Origin: Acanthornis magna
Taxonomy: Eukaryota; Chordata; Aves; Passeriformes; Acanthizidae
Direction of reading: 5' to 3'
DNA: 64,000 nucleotides
Assembly: GCA_036785705.1 (NCBI GenBank)
Contig: JAWUZG010000004.1
Location: 10,636,501 to 10,700,500, forward strand
The notes under the pieces were generated by a model. That model saw only the letters and a list, made by a program, of their open reading frames with translations, did no database searches and was not told the DNA's origin. The translations under genes and the position numbers were made by a program. Shown here one piece after another: positions 11,236-23,776 of the stretch (position 1 is the stretch's first letter; each line of letters begins with the position of its first letter).

Positions 11236-12210
11236 GTATATCATTCACCAAATACCATCATGGGCAAATTGATTTTAATTAGAGAGATTAATTGGATTTA
11301 TTGCTAACAAAATCAGAGCAGGATAATATGAAGTAAAATAAGACCTTAAAAACACCTTCCCCCTGTCCCTCCCTCCTTCTCAGCTCTACCTTCTCCCTTC
11401 AGTGGTGTAGGGAGACAGGGAATGGGGGGCTATTGTCAGTTCATCACAAATTGTTCCCGCTGCTACCTGGGGAGAAAAGTCCTTCCCCTGCTCCAGCGTA
11501 GGGTCACTCCCACAGAAGACAGTTCTCCATGAACTTCTCCAATGTGAGTCCATTCCACGAGCAACAGTCCTTCTCAAAATTCTGCAATGTGGGTCACTCT
11601 TCCATGGGGTGCAGTCCCTCAGGGACAGGCTGCTCCAACGTGGGTCCCACACAGGGTTGCAGGTCCTACCAGAAAACCTGATCTAGAGTGGGCTTCTCTC
11701 TCCACAGGTATACAGGTCCTTGCCAGGACCCTGCTCCAGCACACTCTTCCCGTGGGTTCACAGCCTCCTCTCAGGCACCCACCTGCTCCAGAGTGGGTCT
11801 CCTCCACAGGCTGTGGGTGGATCTCTTCATCCCCATGGTTCTCCATGGGCTGCAGAAGCACAGCTGCCTCACCATGGTCTTTACCATGGGCTGCAGGGGA
11901 ATCTCAGCTCCAGTGCCTGGAGCACCTCCTTCTCTGCCTTGTCCACTGATCTGGGTGTCTGCAGAATTGTTCTTCTTGTGCTCTTACCCTGCTCTTCTCT
12001 GACCGTAATTGCAACTGCACAATAACTTTTTCTTCTTCTTCTTAAATGTTTTATCACAGAGGCATTACTATCATCCCTGATTGGCCAGCAGCACATCCAT
12101 CTTGGAGCCAGCTGGCATTGGCTTTGCTGGACGTGGTAGAGCCTTTTACTAGCCTCTTACAGAAGCCACTGCTGTAGCTCCCCTGCTATCAAAACCAGGC
12201 CATAGAAACA
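11236..12210 (-). mobile_element. LTR of endogenous retrovirus, reverse, near-complete
   Basis: Read on the minus strand, it begins at about 12210 with TGTTTCTATGGCCTGG, contains the CCAGCAAAGCCAATG block near 12115-12135, and runs through the same U3 landmarks as the family A LTR. A polyadenylation signal (TTTATT on plus, 11297-11302) is followed by a recognisable U5 start down to about 11236. Below that the 3' end is too diverged to place, so no target duplication could be confirmed. Between about 11490 and 11670 it contains degenerate tandem units of roughly 45-50 bp. It is related to, but distinct from, the copies at 1722 and 59569. Confidence 0.8.
11490..11670 (-). repeat. Degenerate tandem units of about 45-50 bp inside LTR
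   Basis: On the minus strand, blocks beginning GACCCACGTTGGAGCAG, GACCCACATTGCAGAAT, GACTCACATTGGAGAAG and GACCCTACGCTGGAGCAG follow one another at similar spacing. They look like diverged copies of one unit in the LTR's U3/R region. Confidence 0.65.
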
Positions 12211-13897
12211 CAATGCAACCTTTGGAAAAATATATACATATAATTCATGGAGATTGAGCAGGGAAATAATAGTTAATGCTGATTTATAAAAATTTCTGAT
12301 GAGTGAGAAAAGAGTTTGCATGAGTGCTGACACAACAGAGCTACACTGAGCATAATGTAGTTTAACCGATATTCAGCAAAAAATAAAATTGTATTTGTTT
12401 TAAAAGGAAACTTAAAAGTACATATAAACTGACAACTGTTCTATAACTACAGATGACACTTTTTTTCTTAAATCATATTTTCTATATGATACTGCTGACA
12501 AAAAATATTTTTTTTCCAAATATTTATATACAATTATTTTATTTACCACAAAGAACCATGATAGCAAAGATAACTGAATCCTTTAAAACTAAAACTAATT
12601 TTTTACCAAATTTGTGTAATCAATCTAGTACATAACTAATTTTGTGAACATTTTATGCATATTTTATTGATTGCAGTGTTTAAAAATGTACAAGTTATTT
12701 ACAACAACCACTAAATGTTAGGAGATAAAATAGAGGGAAATGTATTACAGAAATGAGCTGAATTTGGATTGGCACCTAGCTGGCTTCTATGGGTTGTCTA
12801 TATGTTCTGAATGTTTGCAAAAGCATATAGGTGCATTCCTAGCCTAGATAAAAAATCCATCTTGTTGTTTGTCAAACATGTTAAACACATCTAGTAAACA
12901 AGTAATATAAAAACATATAGCTTCATACAGAACAATAGCATTTTGGATCTGCAAACAACTTTTCCCCTGACTGATGTCATTGCTATTTAGCCTTCTGAGG
13001 TTAGCATTTATTGATTCTGCTTTTACTTTGATTGGATCTTACCTACTTCAGTGCTTCAGTAAATTGAAACCTTCTCCAGTTCATGGAAGAAATCTGAGAG
13101 CAAGGCAGTGAGAAAATGTACACTGACCTCAATTTGTTTCAGATGGTATTGGTAAAAACATTGTCATCAGGTTGCAGAAGTGACCTCAGCTAGCAAGAGA
13201 TAAAAATAAAACCTCTTATTCTCCACAAGCCTTTAACAGAAGGAGATTTAATTATTCCCAAAATACAAATCACAGCACTATTTTTCTATATTCTGTAAAT
13301 CTGAGAATCGCTATTATCCTAATGATTTTAAAGTTCAGCTTCCAAATGCATTCCCTGCTGAATAAACTGGTTTTATGTGATGTGAGATTTGTTTCATATC
13401 TGCAGTGTTATTTCCATGTTATATATTTTACTGCTTATATGCATTTATCTAAGTACCACATGTATAAAATAGTATGATATCTATAATATAATGCAATACA
13501 ATAAATATAGTGTCATATAATATTTGTAATAAAAGAGCCAAATCCTCATGTAATGAATACTGGGCCTATGAAAAGAAGCATGGACAAATTGAAAGTTGTG
13601 AAATTAATGTTTTTAATTCAAAAGTTAGAGGTTGCCTTTCTTCAGAGAGATTTTTTTTGCTGTTCTTAGATGTACATCTCCATTACACTTAAGATGGTTT
13701 TATATAAGTGTTTAAATTTAAACACTTTTTTTCCTGGATTAATGCTTATCCTTGCAAATGTGCAACTACCACAGTATGATCCTTTTGATCACTTTCTTTT
13801 TAATTTCTCATACACAAAACTTCTACCACTGGAAAAGTGTTATCATTTACCCCTACTTCTTCCTATGTCACATGTAAACAAAAAAGGTTTGTGTATC
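12211..13897. other. AT-rich non-coding DNA
   Basis: Very AT-rich with short open frames only. No LINE, LTR or gene signature was recognised. Confidence 0.65.
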
Positions 13898-14395
13898 TGT
13901 GGTGAGTTAGCCATAGCAAACAGCCCAACACACACCTAGCTGCTCACTCACTTTCCCTCTCTAGTGGGATGGGGAAGAAAATGGGATGAGAAAGCTCATG
14001 GTTCAAGGTAAAACCAGGGAGATCATTTACCAGCTACCATCACAGGTGACACAGATTGAACTTGTAAAAAATTAACTTCATTTATTTACCATAAGAATAA
14101 AATTTAGTTACTCATTTGGGTAGTGAAAAACACAGACAAACTTTACAACAGTTTTCCTTCCCCCACTTTTCCAGATCAACTTCACTCCCTGTAAACACCA
14201 CAGGTTGAGGATATGGTTTTATGGTCAGTAATTATGGGGGTTTCATTGCTGCTCCTTCCTTCTCACACTTTCCCTGTGCTCTGGCATGGGGCTCCCGAGG
14301 AGTGCAGTTCTCTCAGGAATATCCATCTTCTCTGATCAGGATCCTTCACAGGCTGCAGTTATTAACTGCTCCAATATCATAGAGCACCACACAAC
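13898..14395 (-). mobile_element. LTR fragment, reverse, 5'-truncated
   Basis: On the plus strand it begins TGTGGTGAGTTAGCCATAG, which is the reverse complement of an ...ACTCACCACA LTR terminus. A polyadenylation signal (TTTATT on plus) lies at 14081-14086. A C/T-rich U3 segment runs from about 14240 to 14395 on the plus strand, with CTCTGGCATGGGGCTCC and GGCTGCAG landmarks. The homologous U3 start is missing, so the element is truncated on its 5' side. The 3' part resembles the U5 of the reverse LTR at 11236-12210. Confidence 0.7.
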
Positions 14396-17300
14396 TGCTT
14401 TAGGCCTGAATTCATTTCTGATTGAAAAGTTTCTCATTTCTTAATTTCTATACTTCTGTTGCAAGTAAACATGCAAAAGAACAGGTAGCTCAGTGAGGGA
14501 TAATTCAAGGAAAACAAGTGTCCAGGGTTTCTTAAAAGTGTGTTGTAAGTTTAAGGAACATTTCTGGAATCTTCTGATAAAGAACTTCTTGAAACCACAT
14601 TAGTAAAGTTTATTCAGCAAGAAATTGAGACACTGAGTATTCCAGAAACTTTTTATGATAAAAATTTTAGCTCAGCATATGTCACACGTGGAATGGAAGT
14701 CATAGATTTTGCTACAGATGGAGGATAGTGAATGTAAATTCATTCACAGGAAATAATTCACATGAATTCATATGAATTCATATACATTTGAAGCAAAATC
14801 TGCTATAACCCAGTTTGCTTGTTTGCTTGCTTGTTTGTTTTTCCAGAGAGCATATATCACCTGGGTAAATTAATAAATAAATATCAGCCTTTATCAGTGC
14901 TCCTTAAGAAGCTGGAGCTATTTTGTTTGGCTGGGGTTTATTTGTAGAAAGCAGAATAAATCCACTTTCTGTCTTTTAGTCCACCCCTTTTTCATTAAAA
15001 AACCATATATGTAATGACAAAGAATACCTTTGGATTTATAAGAGTATGTGCTGTACATTTCAGTACTCTACCTACCCAGCCTTTCCAAACAAAAGGGCAA
15101 ACACCTTCTCATTCTCCATTTCAGATTGCTCTATTAGTCTTTACAAATGAATTATCAAGCCAAAGAGTCCTGAGTTTTGAGGTTCCATCTCTGTGCTGAG
15201 TTGCACTATTGGTTAAATTCATAGTACCAGAAAATCTGATTTGGCCACAAAAATACTACAAACAGTTAAAATGTGTTTCAAATCTATGAACCTTACCCAT
15301 CTTTAAAAAGTTGTGTTCTCCTAAAATATTTTATTGTAGTACAAAGTTTTTGTTTGTTTATTATTGTTTGCAATTTGACCTTCAATGTCACATGGTGGTA
15401 TGTCAAATGAAGTAATTCTGATCATGTGAAATTGGATCATGTCTCACATGCATCAACAGGATTGATTAAACCTGACAAGATGCATCAAAATGTGACACAT
15501 ATGCCTCAAAAAACAAACATAATGTTGGCTTCTGAAAACAATAGTGTTTCTTAATGATTTCTGAAAGATATATTTTCCTTTGGGAATAAAAACAAACACA
15601 TATCAACAAAACAAATGGTTTCCCTGGAAATTGAACATGGTAATTAAAGAGGCCAGAGAGAAATAGATACTTTTGCTCTCTTTCAGGAAATTCACTGTCA
15701 AGTAAATAATATTACTTTCCAACCCAATTTCAGTTTAAGGTAAGATTTGTAAAAAACATTTTGTTGTAAAAAATTAAAAAGAAAATTAATTAGATGCAGA
15801 AATAATCATGAGACAGGAAACACATTTTGTCTCCTTTGAGTGCTGTATCCCACCACCTAGCAACATGCTAATGGGCTTCTCATGGTCCAGATGCTGTCCA
15901 GTAGATCCATGGTAATTCACAGAATGCACAAAAATGTTCATACTGGAGATGAGGGAGCAAATTTCTGCTTAGCAAAGAAGAAAATATATTACATTCAAAT
16001 TTAATCTAAGAAAAATCAGAAGATTTGCTTATATGGTAAGTTTTTATAAAAATTACTATGAGCTCATTTTATCATATTCATTTCAACTGAGTTATGAATT
16101 AGCGATAAAAATCCAATAGATAACTTAGGAAATAATGTATTTAAATAAAACAGGATCTGGCTTCAAAATACTTAAATAGTTAATTCTCCTTTAGGATTTA
16201 TTTACACACTCCCTTCCCCCTCCCTCCCCCCTCATCTTTTCTTTTACCTGAGTGGCCCTCTGTAGTTCAGAATCACATCAGTTCTCAGTAAAATTAGAAA
16301 TAAGGGAGTTACTTGTTTATTAGCAGTGTAAAAAAATAAACATTGTTTCCCTGAATAAAAAAAAAAAAAATCAGCTGATGATTTTCATGCTCATTCTTCA
16401 CTTAACCCAGACAGTCTTTCAGCAAAGACATTTTTAGTGCTCATTTTAGCAGCCTGTATTTACCTGTATGTGCGGCCTGGTAGCTACATCTGTCTCTTTC
16501 CATTGTGTATCTTGTATTTTTAATGCATGCATGCAAACTCATGATTAGCTGTTTATTTATACATTTGGGTTGCATGCATCATGGGGCTCTTTCATCCCTC
16601 TTAAATGAAGGCAGTGGTCAAACTTCCAGGTTCAGTGACACAAAACCAGGCCAGCAACACAGATCAGTCCATGGTAAAACACAAAACGCTAAGCGACTTT
16701 ATGCTGTTCTCATTAAGTATTTCTGTCAAGTCCCTTATTTCTGTATAGGTCTGGAAAGACATCAATATAAATTCAATTCACATTAAAGCTTTTAATGGCA
16801 ATGTATGGAGAATAACGATTCATATATTTTGCTGTATGAATATTTTTATCTATATATTCAGAGATTTAGGACCTCAAAAGAGTTACAGTCCTGAAGTCTT
16901 GTCATATTTTCATGTACTACCTTTCCATGATGCAGCAGTTATCAGATATGTAGATGATTTTGAAATGGGTTGTCTGCTGACAGAAATTACAATCCAAAGA
17001 GGCAGCGGTTAGATTTGGCAGTAGTGTTATCTTTGACACTGGGTAAAGAGAAAAAAGAAGAAGAGAAAAATATGTTATTGAAGGCTGAGGAAAACAGAGC
17101 TTTTCTGTCAAGTTGTTTTTTTTTTCTGCTGGCATCTCTAAGTATCTGCCTTAGAGCATTTTACTCTCACTGTATTTCGTTATTTCACTTGCTTATGTTT
17201 CACAGTACAGATTTAACTCATCCAAAACTAATGGCCAAACAGTTATTTTTAAACATTATTTCCCAATGTTGTTAGCTATTGTTGTGAGTTTTTTGAGACA

Positions 17301-18202
17301 TATCAGCACAAATGAGGTCTGACCTTAGTACTGACCTTAGTCCTAGTTCTTCCACTGTGCAGTTAAACAAATATCTGGGGAAGTGGACAAGTTGGAAAGC
17401 AGAAAGCCATTTTGGATGCAGGTACCCATGCATTGGCAGTGGGGCTTCTTTGGGCAGCCTCTGTGACACAGCCAGTCTCAGCTGACTCCAGCCAACACAT
17501 CTTTTCAATCCTCACATAGATAAGTATAATAAAAATGGGAACTTTTATGTTATAGCAGGAGTTCTTAACCCCTATTTAAGGACTTCTGTGCTAAAAACCT
17601 ATTTGAGGACTTGAGGGTTAAAGTGATACCTTAAGACAAAAATACCTGTACAGAAACTGACACCTCAGAGAGAGAAAAGTGGCCAAAATGACAAGGGAAT
17701 TAACATAGTCAGAGGATTAGAGAAAATAAGATGGGCAACAACAGATACTGATGGGAAAATAGTACAAAGATTAGTCCAATTACTAAATCAGAAAAGGATG
17801 AAATTAATGGTTTTAAATTGCTGAATTACTTTAAATCAACTTGTCAGTAAGAGACAAAAAAGTCAACAACAGTTTTGGCAATTAGAAAGTAATGAAGATG
17901 TTTTAAATTCATCTATTAAAAAAAAAAAAAGCCAGAAAAAGAGAACTTATTTAATTGGAATGCGTGCAAATGAGTTAGTCAGATAAAGGTTTCATTCAGT
18001 AAGAGTTCCATGTTCTTACTTCTAAACAAGTGAATGCTTTCATGGATGACAACAACATTACAATACTTGTGTGATGAAACTAAGCAGTCGTCTGATTACC
18101 CTGCTGAATTACAGCTTATATAAGGTCAAAACAAGACTTCCTGTCTTACAAAGCACCTATATGATCTTCTGGAAATATATTTAATGATTTTTCCCCTCAA
18201 TT
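14396..18202. other. AT-rich non-coding DNA
   Basis: No element is recognised. Small local duplications occur: a GTTTGCTTG-type stretch at about 14813-14841 and a repeated TGAATTCATA at about 14763-14782. A pair of related 18-mers lies at 17571-17588 and 17598-17615. Confidence 0.6.
17571..17615. repeat. Short direct repeat, two 18-bp units
   Basis: CCTATTTAAGGACTTCTG (17571) and CCTATTTGAGGACTTGAG (17598) differ at three positions and are separated by nine bases. The origin is unknown. Confidence 0.7.
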
Positions 18203-18538
18203 AGTTCACACTGAGTTGGACACCACATGCTCAGGATCCACAGATCCAGTAGGCTGATGACTGAATCTATAGCCTTAGATTCAGGTCACACTGTCGGAGA
18301 TTTAGTTTCTTGCACTGTTTAAGTATCTTGAAATTGATCAAAATCATTGATTAAAAACATCAAGGATAGTCCTTATGATTCCATCCTCCTTAGATGGAAG
18401 ATGCCTGTGTGTCTGATTGAAGCTCTACTGAGTCTCATTCTGGAATCTCATAGTCTTGTTCTGAGTTTGCAATGTCTACACAGTGGCTCACAATTCTTGT
18501 CAGGGACAGAATGTGTGTTATTTGATGAGAGTCAGAAG
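18203..18538 (+). other. Candidate internal exon of an unknown transcript
   Basis: The left border follows a pyrimidine-rich TTTTTCCCCTCAATTAG, a plausible splice acceptor. The right border is AAG followed by GTGAGT at 18539, which matches the consensus splice donor. One frame is open from 18347 across the donor (about 64 codons), but the segment as a whole is not open in a single frame, so a non-coding transcript or chance arrangement is as likely as a coding exon. No protein family is recognised. An imperfect inverted repeat around TGAATCTA/TAGATTCA lies at about 18262-18284. This is inference from splice-site appearance alone. Confidence 0.2.
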
Positions 18539-21104
18539 GTGAGTATTTAGTGAGCATTTATAAGATGATGAAACTGTTATTTCAAGTCAAATTAGAATGA
18601 GGGACATCCCATGAATTTTTTTACTTCTGGGGTGAGTATCCTAACCACTGATACATTATATAATAAGGAAGGCTGACACTGCATCACAGAATTCAATCGA
18701 ATTAGCTAGGTTTATATCATATCTGATAAATCAATCACTTCAGGATCATTAAATGTCCAAAAGTCTGTTTTCTGCTTTGCAAATGTCTTTAGGTAAAGAT
18801 AGGCACTCATTTGCCAGTTATGACCATCCATAATTCCAAATAATATAAACTTCCCCAAACACATTGGCTCTTATGTTGGTATTTCAGACCTGGCAACACA
18901 TCAAAATTAAAATCTTGGACAATTGACTTTATCTTTGTAAGATTTTTTTTTCTCTTTCCCTGATGCTCAAAAGTCATTCTTATGCTACAGAAAACAGTTT
19001 AACAATTAATCCCAGTTGCTGCATTTGGGCATACTTTGTAATGAACTAATTAGAATGCAACTGTAGCATGATTTTTGAAGATGGATCTGAATGACATATT
19101 TTACATAATATTATTAATTGCTGATACATACAGAACATATTTTTTTCCTTAAAAGAACTTCCTACTTTGATGTTCAAATGGTTGAACATGAAAAAAATAC
19201 AGTTTTATGTATAACTAACCTTTTTAACCATCCTCATGCTAATTTCATATGTTTTTTATCAATATGATTTCAACAAACTGGACTACATATGGGACTACAG
19301 ATATTTGTCATCATGTCAAATCATATTTCTGGAAGAGAAACAAACAAGCTTTCAAGAGATGAACACCCGTTAAATACCTTCCATGTCATCCTATTTGGCA
19401 GGACCAGACTCAATACAGAATTGTTTTTCTTTACTCTTAAATCTTTTCCTAGTTGTAGTCTTTGTTTCACCTTGAGGCGAAATTGCTTGTTCCTGCTAGA
19501 GTAATTTTCTTTACACTTGAGGACCAGATATCTTTATAAGGAATTAATCCTCAAACCCCTGTGGGCTAAGTACATGTAAATGCATTGCTCTATTAGTCAT
19601 ACTTGGCAAATCTGAAGAGAAAAAAAGCCAATCCTTGTAAGGGTTTTATGGAAGCACTAGGTTATAACTTGTACAGCAGCAAGGGAATCAGCAGGAAACA
19701 CCAAATACTCAAGAGTTCCCTCTTCCCTAGGGTGTCTTCCTCAGAAAAGTAATGGAGTTAATCCCCTTCTGACTTTGTCTCAAAGAATTGATTCTTTTGG
19801 AACAGAACAGGAAAAAACAGACTTCCAGATGCTATCTATGAAATCATACCTAAGGCCTAGAATTGTCCTTAACTTCCATGGCACTAATTTACGTTTTTTA
19901 GTCAGTAGCATCTCAAACTTGACATAATTTATTTTCCCTGAACTACGCTAAATATTCATAAGACTTCATACTTCATCCTTCCCTATTGCATACTTCTAAG
20001 AAATAGAACTGAAAAGAGAACGTGTGTAAATGTTATCAATGATTCTTTATGTCATTTGTTTGTTCCTTTCTGCAGTGGTTAGAAGACTCTGTTGTCATCA
20101 CTGTGTGGATAAGCAGAAATAATTTTCCAATAAGGCAAAGATAAATGATTAAATGTTAGCTGAAAAAGAGCAGTAAGCATTATTAAGCAATTTTCTTGAA
20201 AATAAAGGGGAAAGTAAGTGGACATGTGATAATTATGTCTCAGAAATTTACATTATTTTCTCACTTTTTTTTTACAAATGTATAGTTACCATTGAAATAT
20301 TTCTGAGATTTGGCCAGCTTTCCCAGTACAAGACTTAAATAAAAAAGGTGAAGGGTGACAGATTATTTGTTTATTAATTTATTTGGGATCACAGATAGTG
20401 CCTCTCAACTTCTACAGAGAAAAATCTTCATTTAAGTTCTGTTCAAATACACATTTATAAGAAAACTGTTGAATCTTCTGATGAAACAAAAGACAAGCTT
20501 TGAACTCCTTATATGTCTGCGTGCCATAAATACTTATTATGTTCTTTGTTCTTATGCAAGGAGGTCTAATATATCTAAGTAACCTCTCCAGGAGTTGGTA
20601 AATTAGGATAAATTATTGGCAATTGTTAAGTTATTGTCCAATATGATTCATCTCACCTGAAAAGCTCAGGCATATAAAATATGGTATATGTTTTTTGATA
20701 AATAAGGAGGGATACTTGAGACTCATGCACCATCACAGACTCATGCTACAGCACCTTCTGGTAGCCAACAGCTAGTGTTTGTATCAAAATGAGAGGAATC
20801 CTTCTGCTGCAGTTTTTTAGACCATACTAATAAATGTGCCAGGAAAAGACCTTAGGTGTGTGCCAAATCTCTCTTTCCCTGATACTTCAATCAGTCCTGA
20901 AACCATTTTCATCTGGATTCACTGATCACTACTTATCATTAAATGTAGCTGTTTTCAAAGAACAATAACTAACATGATTCCTGCCGAGATAAGTTTTATC
21001 TAACTGTAAACTAAAAAGTTAAGTGCTTGTCTCTGTGGAAAAGGTTGCGCACAAAGTGCTCTTGGCCTACTGAATTGTCTTTAGCAAGGTCTTTGACACT
21101 TACC
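18539..21104. other. AT-rich non-coding DNA
   Basis: No repeat family or gene was recognised; open frames are below 75 codons. Confidence 0.65.
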
Positions 21105-22012
21105 TCTTAAAGCCAAATTGACCAGATATGGACTGGATAAGTACATGAAAAGGTGAGTAGAAAATTGGCTGGACTGTCAGGCTGACATGGTAGTGATCAG
21201 TAGCACAAAATCCAACTGGCAGTCAGTTAGTAATGGCATCCCTCAAGGATCTATACCGAGGCCGATACAGTTTATATGTTCACTAATGATCTGAGTGATG
21301 CAGTAGAGTGGATAGAGTACACTTTCCACGAATTTATGGAAGATACAAAACTGGGAGGAGAAATTGGCACACTGAACAGGAGGGCTGCTGTGAGAAGGGA
21401 CATCAATAACCTGGAACTTAAAATAGGATGGATTTGGGGTTTCCTAAGTGGAATGGTCTAAGTTAATGCTTTGTGGAATGTTTTATGTTGATTGAATGCT
21501 GCTCTAAAATTTGCCATAGTTCTCTGATTTTCTGAAGCTGTCAGTGAAATTTGGGACTGCAGTTGGAGTACTGCATCAGGTTTTGGGCACCCATATACCA
21601 GAGAGACTGGATATACTGGAACAAGTCCATCAAAGGCAAGGCAGAGGCTCAGGAAGCTGGAACACATGACATAGGAGGAGAAGCTGAGATAGCTGGGCTT
21701 GTTCAATGGTGAGAAGATTGAGCCGAGGAGACACTGCTGTCTAGAATGGCAGAGCAAAAGACAAAGCCAGGAACTTTCTGAGTTATAGAGCAAGAGCAGG
21801 GGGAAATGATGATATGAGTTGCAATATGAGACATTTCAACTCAACACAAGGAGATTAAATTTTGTCATGAAGATGGTCAAACACTGGAACAGGTTGCCTG
21901 TGTAATCTCCATCATTGGAGAGATTCAAAATATCCTGGTCTGGGCAGAAGCCTAGATAATATTACCTCTGGAGGTCCTTTCCAAGCTACGTTGCTCTGTG
22001 TGTCTATGACCT
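21105..22012 (+). mobile_element. CR1 LINE 3' half, degenerate, plus strand
   Basis: The left part encodes remnants of the CR1 reverse transcriptase. The frame from 21276 reads FTNDL and then F-M-E-D-T-K-L-G-G, so the catalytic F-A-D-D box is altered. The frame stops at 21461, followed by a segment with lost sequence. Homology resumes near 21560 (TGGAGTACTGCATCAGG) and runs through the C-terminal region to the 3' UTR, with ACACTGGAACAGGTTGCC at about 21882 and GGAGGTCCTTTCCAAGC at about 21970. The element ends near the CTATGAC terminal motif at about 22003-22010. It is inactive and 5'-truncated, as most genomic CR1 copies are. Confidence 0.85.
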
Positions 22013-22613
22013 ACATGAATAATTGAGAGAAAAATCTGCCAGTGAAATGCCCCAGATTGCTGTTCAAAAAAGACCAAACATGGCCCCATAATCTGAAGGG
22101 GCATTTTTCACGCATAGCACCAGTTCCTAAGCCATACACAAAGAAAACCCGAAGAAGAAGTGAGTCTGGTGGGTTACCCTTTCCAACAAAATCTTGTTTA
22201 CCTTTTGAGTGTATGTACCATTATTGGGTGAGGAATAGGGAGAACAACCAAAAAAACCACCCAACCATTATTACTAGTGCCAGCTGTATCACTGGATGAG
22301 CGACCCTTATACCTAAAGGGATGATACAAAAAACTCAGTAAAAATTTTAACACCTTAGCAAATGTCTTACACTAGCAGTGTTGACAATAGAGGCGAGGAG
22401 CATTTTGTCTGGATAGTATATATGGACTTCTTCCTGCTTCAGCCTTGAAGTTACCTCCATTCTTTCTCCATGTCCGCCGAATTTTGCTTATTCTGAGTCA
22501 AACATTGCATCTATTACTCATCAGTGACTCTGAATCACTTTCTACATCCAATGTTAGTGTCTAATCCTTGCTCCATTTGTAACCTTTTTGGCCTAATGAA
22601 AGTATTTTCCAAT
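22013..22613. other. Non-coding DNA between CR1 and LTR
   Basis: No element is recognised. A small inverted repeat pairs AAATGCCCC near 22044 with GGGGCATTT near 22098. Confidence 0.6.
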
Positions 22614-22619
22614 ATGTAG
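22614..22619. repeat. Left target-site duplication ATGTAG
   Basis: Six bases before the LTR start. The right copy at 23103-23108 reads ATGCAG, one mismatch. Confidence 0.75.
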
Positions 22620-23102
22620 TGTTGTAATCGAATAAAAAGAAGAAGCCGACGAGGTAGAGGGTGTGCGGGAGGGGGTGTCCTCCCCTAGCACTCCTTTTAT
22701 TTAGGGTTTAGGGGTACACGTGGTCGGGAGGGAGAGAAGGGAAGGACTGACCCCTACACCCATGGAGGGTGCAGGGAAAGCCTTACCCCTGCCCAGGGAC
22801 AGCCGCTTATCTAGGGACAGGGGTGACCAATCAGGGGACAGACAAAGGGAGGAGATAAGCATACTTAACCAATAACAAAGGAGGGAGGGGTACAAATTCA
22901 AAGCAACCAATGATACAGATGACGGAACAGAAGATTCAGGAAAGGTGGGCGGATCCTGAGCCTTGGGCATTCCTTTCCCCGAGATCTAGGGGCGGACCCA
23001 GGCACTCAAGCCCCCCAGGGCCCTCCCACGGCAGGGCTCCTCCCTCTGAGGAGCCGGACCAGCCTGGGAGGTGGAGGCGGCATGAGGGGCAGACCCGCTT
23101 CA
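22620..23102 (-). mobile_element. Complete solo LTR (483 bp), ERVK-type, family B
   Basis: It begins TGTTGTAATCG and ends GACCCGCTTCA on the plus strand, and the element reads on the minus strand. It aligns with the LTR at 9245-9756: both share the block near CTTTTATT (AATAAA on the minus strand at 22696-22701), the GTGGTCGGGAGGGAGAG block and the GGGCGGATCCTGAGCC block. Three CCAAT boxes (ATTGG on the minus strand) occur between about 22828 and 22912. The duplication has one mismatch and the 3' plus-strand terminus is CTTCA where the sister copy has GCCACA. Together these suggest an older copy. No internal proviral sequence is present. Confidence 0.85.
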
Positions 23103-23108
23103 ATGCAG
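23103..23108. repeat. Right target-site duplication ATGCAG
   Basis: Matches 22614-22619 except for one C/T difference, consistent with a mutation after insertion. Confidence 0.75.
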
Positions 23109-23621
23109 GAAATCTTCCATTCCCTGATTTGACATTAAATAGACTGTGGGGGAAAGGCTGCTGCCAAGAAAAAAGGATAGAAAGCTCAAAACAGACAAAT
23201 GTTTTCTGTCTTTTCCAGACCCATTTGAACCAAAGAGTATCTTCTCAACATAGAGGCCAATCTGACAGGAAATCACAAGACTGAATTAAAAACATTTTTA
23301 AATTGAAGATAAATTTATCTCAATGCCTTACAATCTGTAAGTAAAACAGTCAAGATTTTTGAGGCTTTTTTAGAGAATGAGCATCTATAGAACTGTGAAT
23401 ATAACTTGGCTAAATAGGAGCAGTAGATTGGCAGCTGATAAGCCAGTTAATTTAACCTTGCTATATTCAGTGAATATTACAGTGTGTTCAAAATGGTAAG
23501 GGAAAAAATCATCAACTGTTAACTCATGCTATCATTTCCCCATATAGTAATGTAACTTTCTCATCAGCATTATAATTCTTTTTCCTAATCAAATGTACTT
23601 TTCCCAAATGTAAGTTGCTGA
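23109..23621. other. AT-rich non-coding DNA
   Basis: No gene or repeat recognised. Confidence 0.6.
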
Positions 23622-23764
23622 TGTCCCATCCCTGTCAATGTTCAAGGCCAGGTTGAATATGACTTTGATCTGGTTTAGTGGAAGATGCCCCTGTCTAGAG
23701 CAGTGGGGTTGGAACTAGATGACCTTTAAGGTCCCTTTCAACCCATTCTACAATTCTATGATAA
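23622..23764 (+). mobile_element. CR1 LINE 3' terminal fragment
   Basis: The segment reads as the last part of CR1: TTCAAGGCCAGGTTGAATA at about 23641, GGTTGGAACTAGATGACC at about 23707, GGTCCCTTTCAACCCATTC near 23730, and then an ATTCTATGATAA end. It includes the short octamer-like ATTCTATG terminus that CR1 elements carry instead of a poly-A tail. Confidence 0.85.
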
Positions 23765-23776
23765 TCTGTCACTTCT

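Noticed and set aside
21276..21461. Functional reverse-transcriptase gene
   Set aside because: The frame is only 61 codons, the catalytic box is altered, and the surrounding CR1 copy has stops and a gap.
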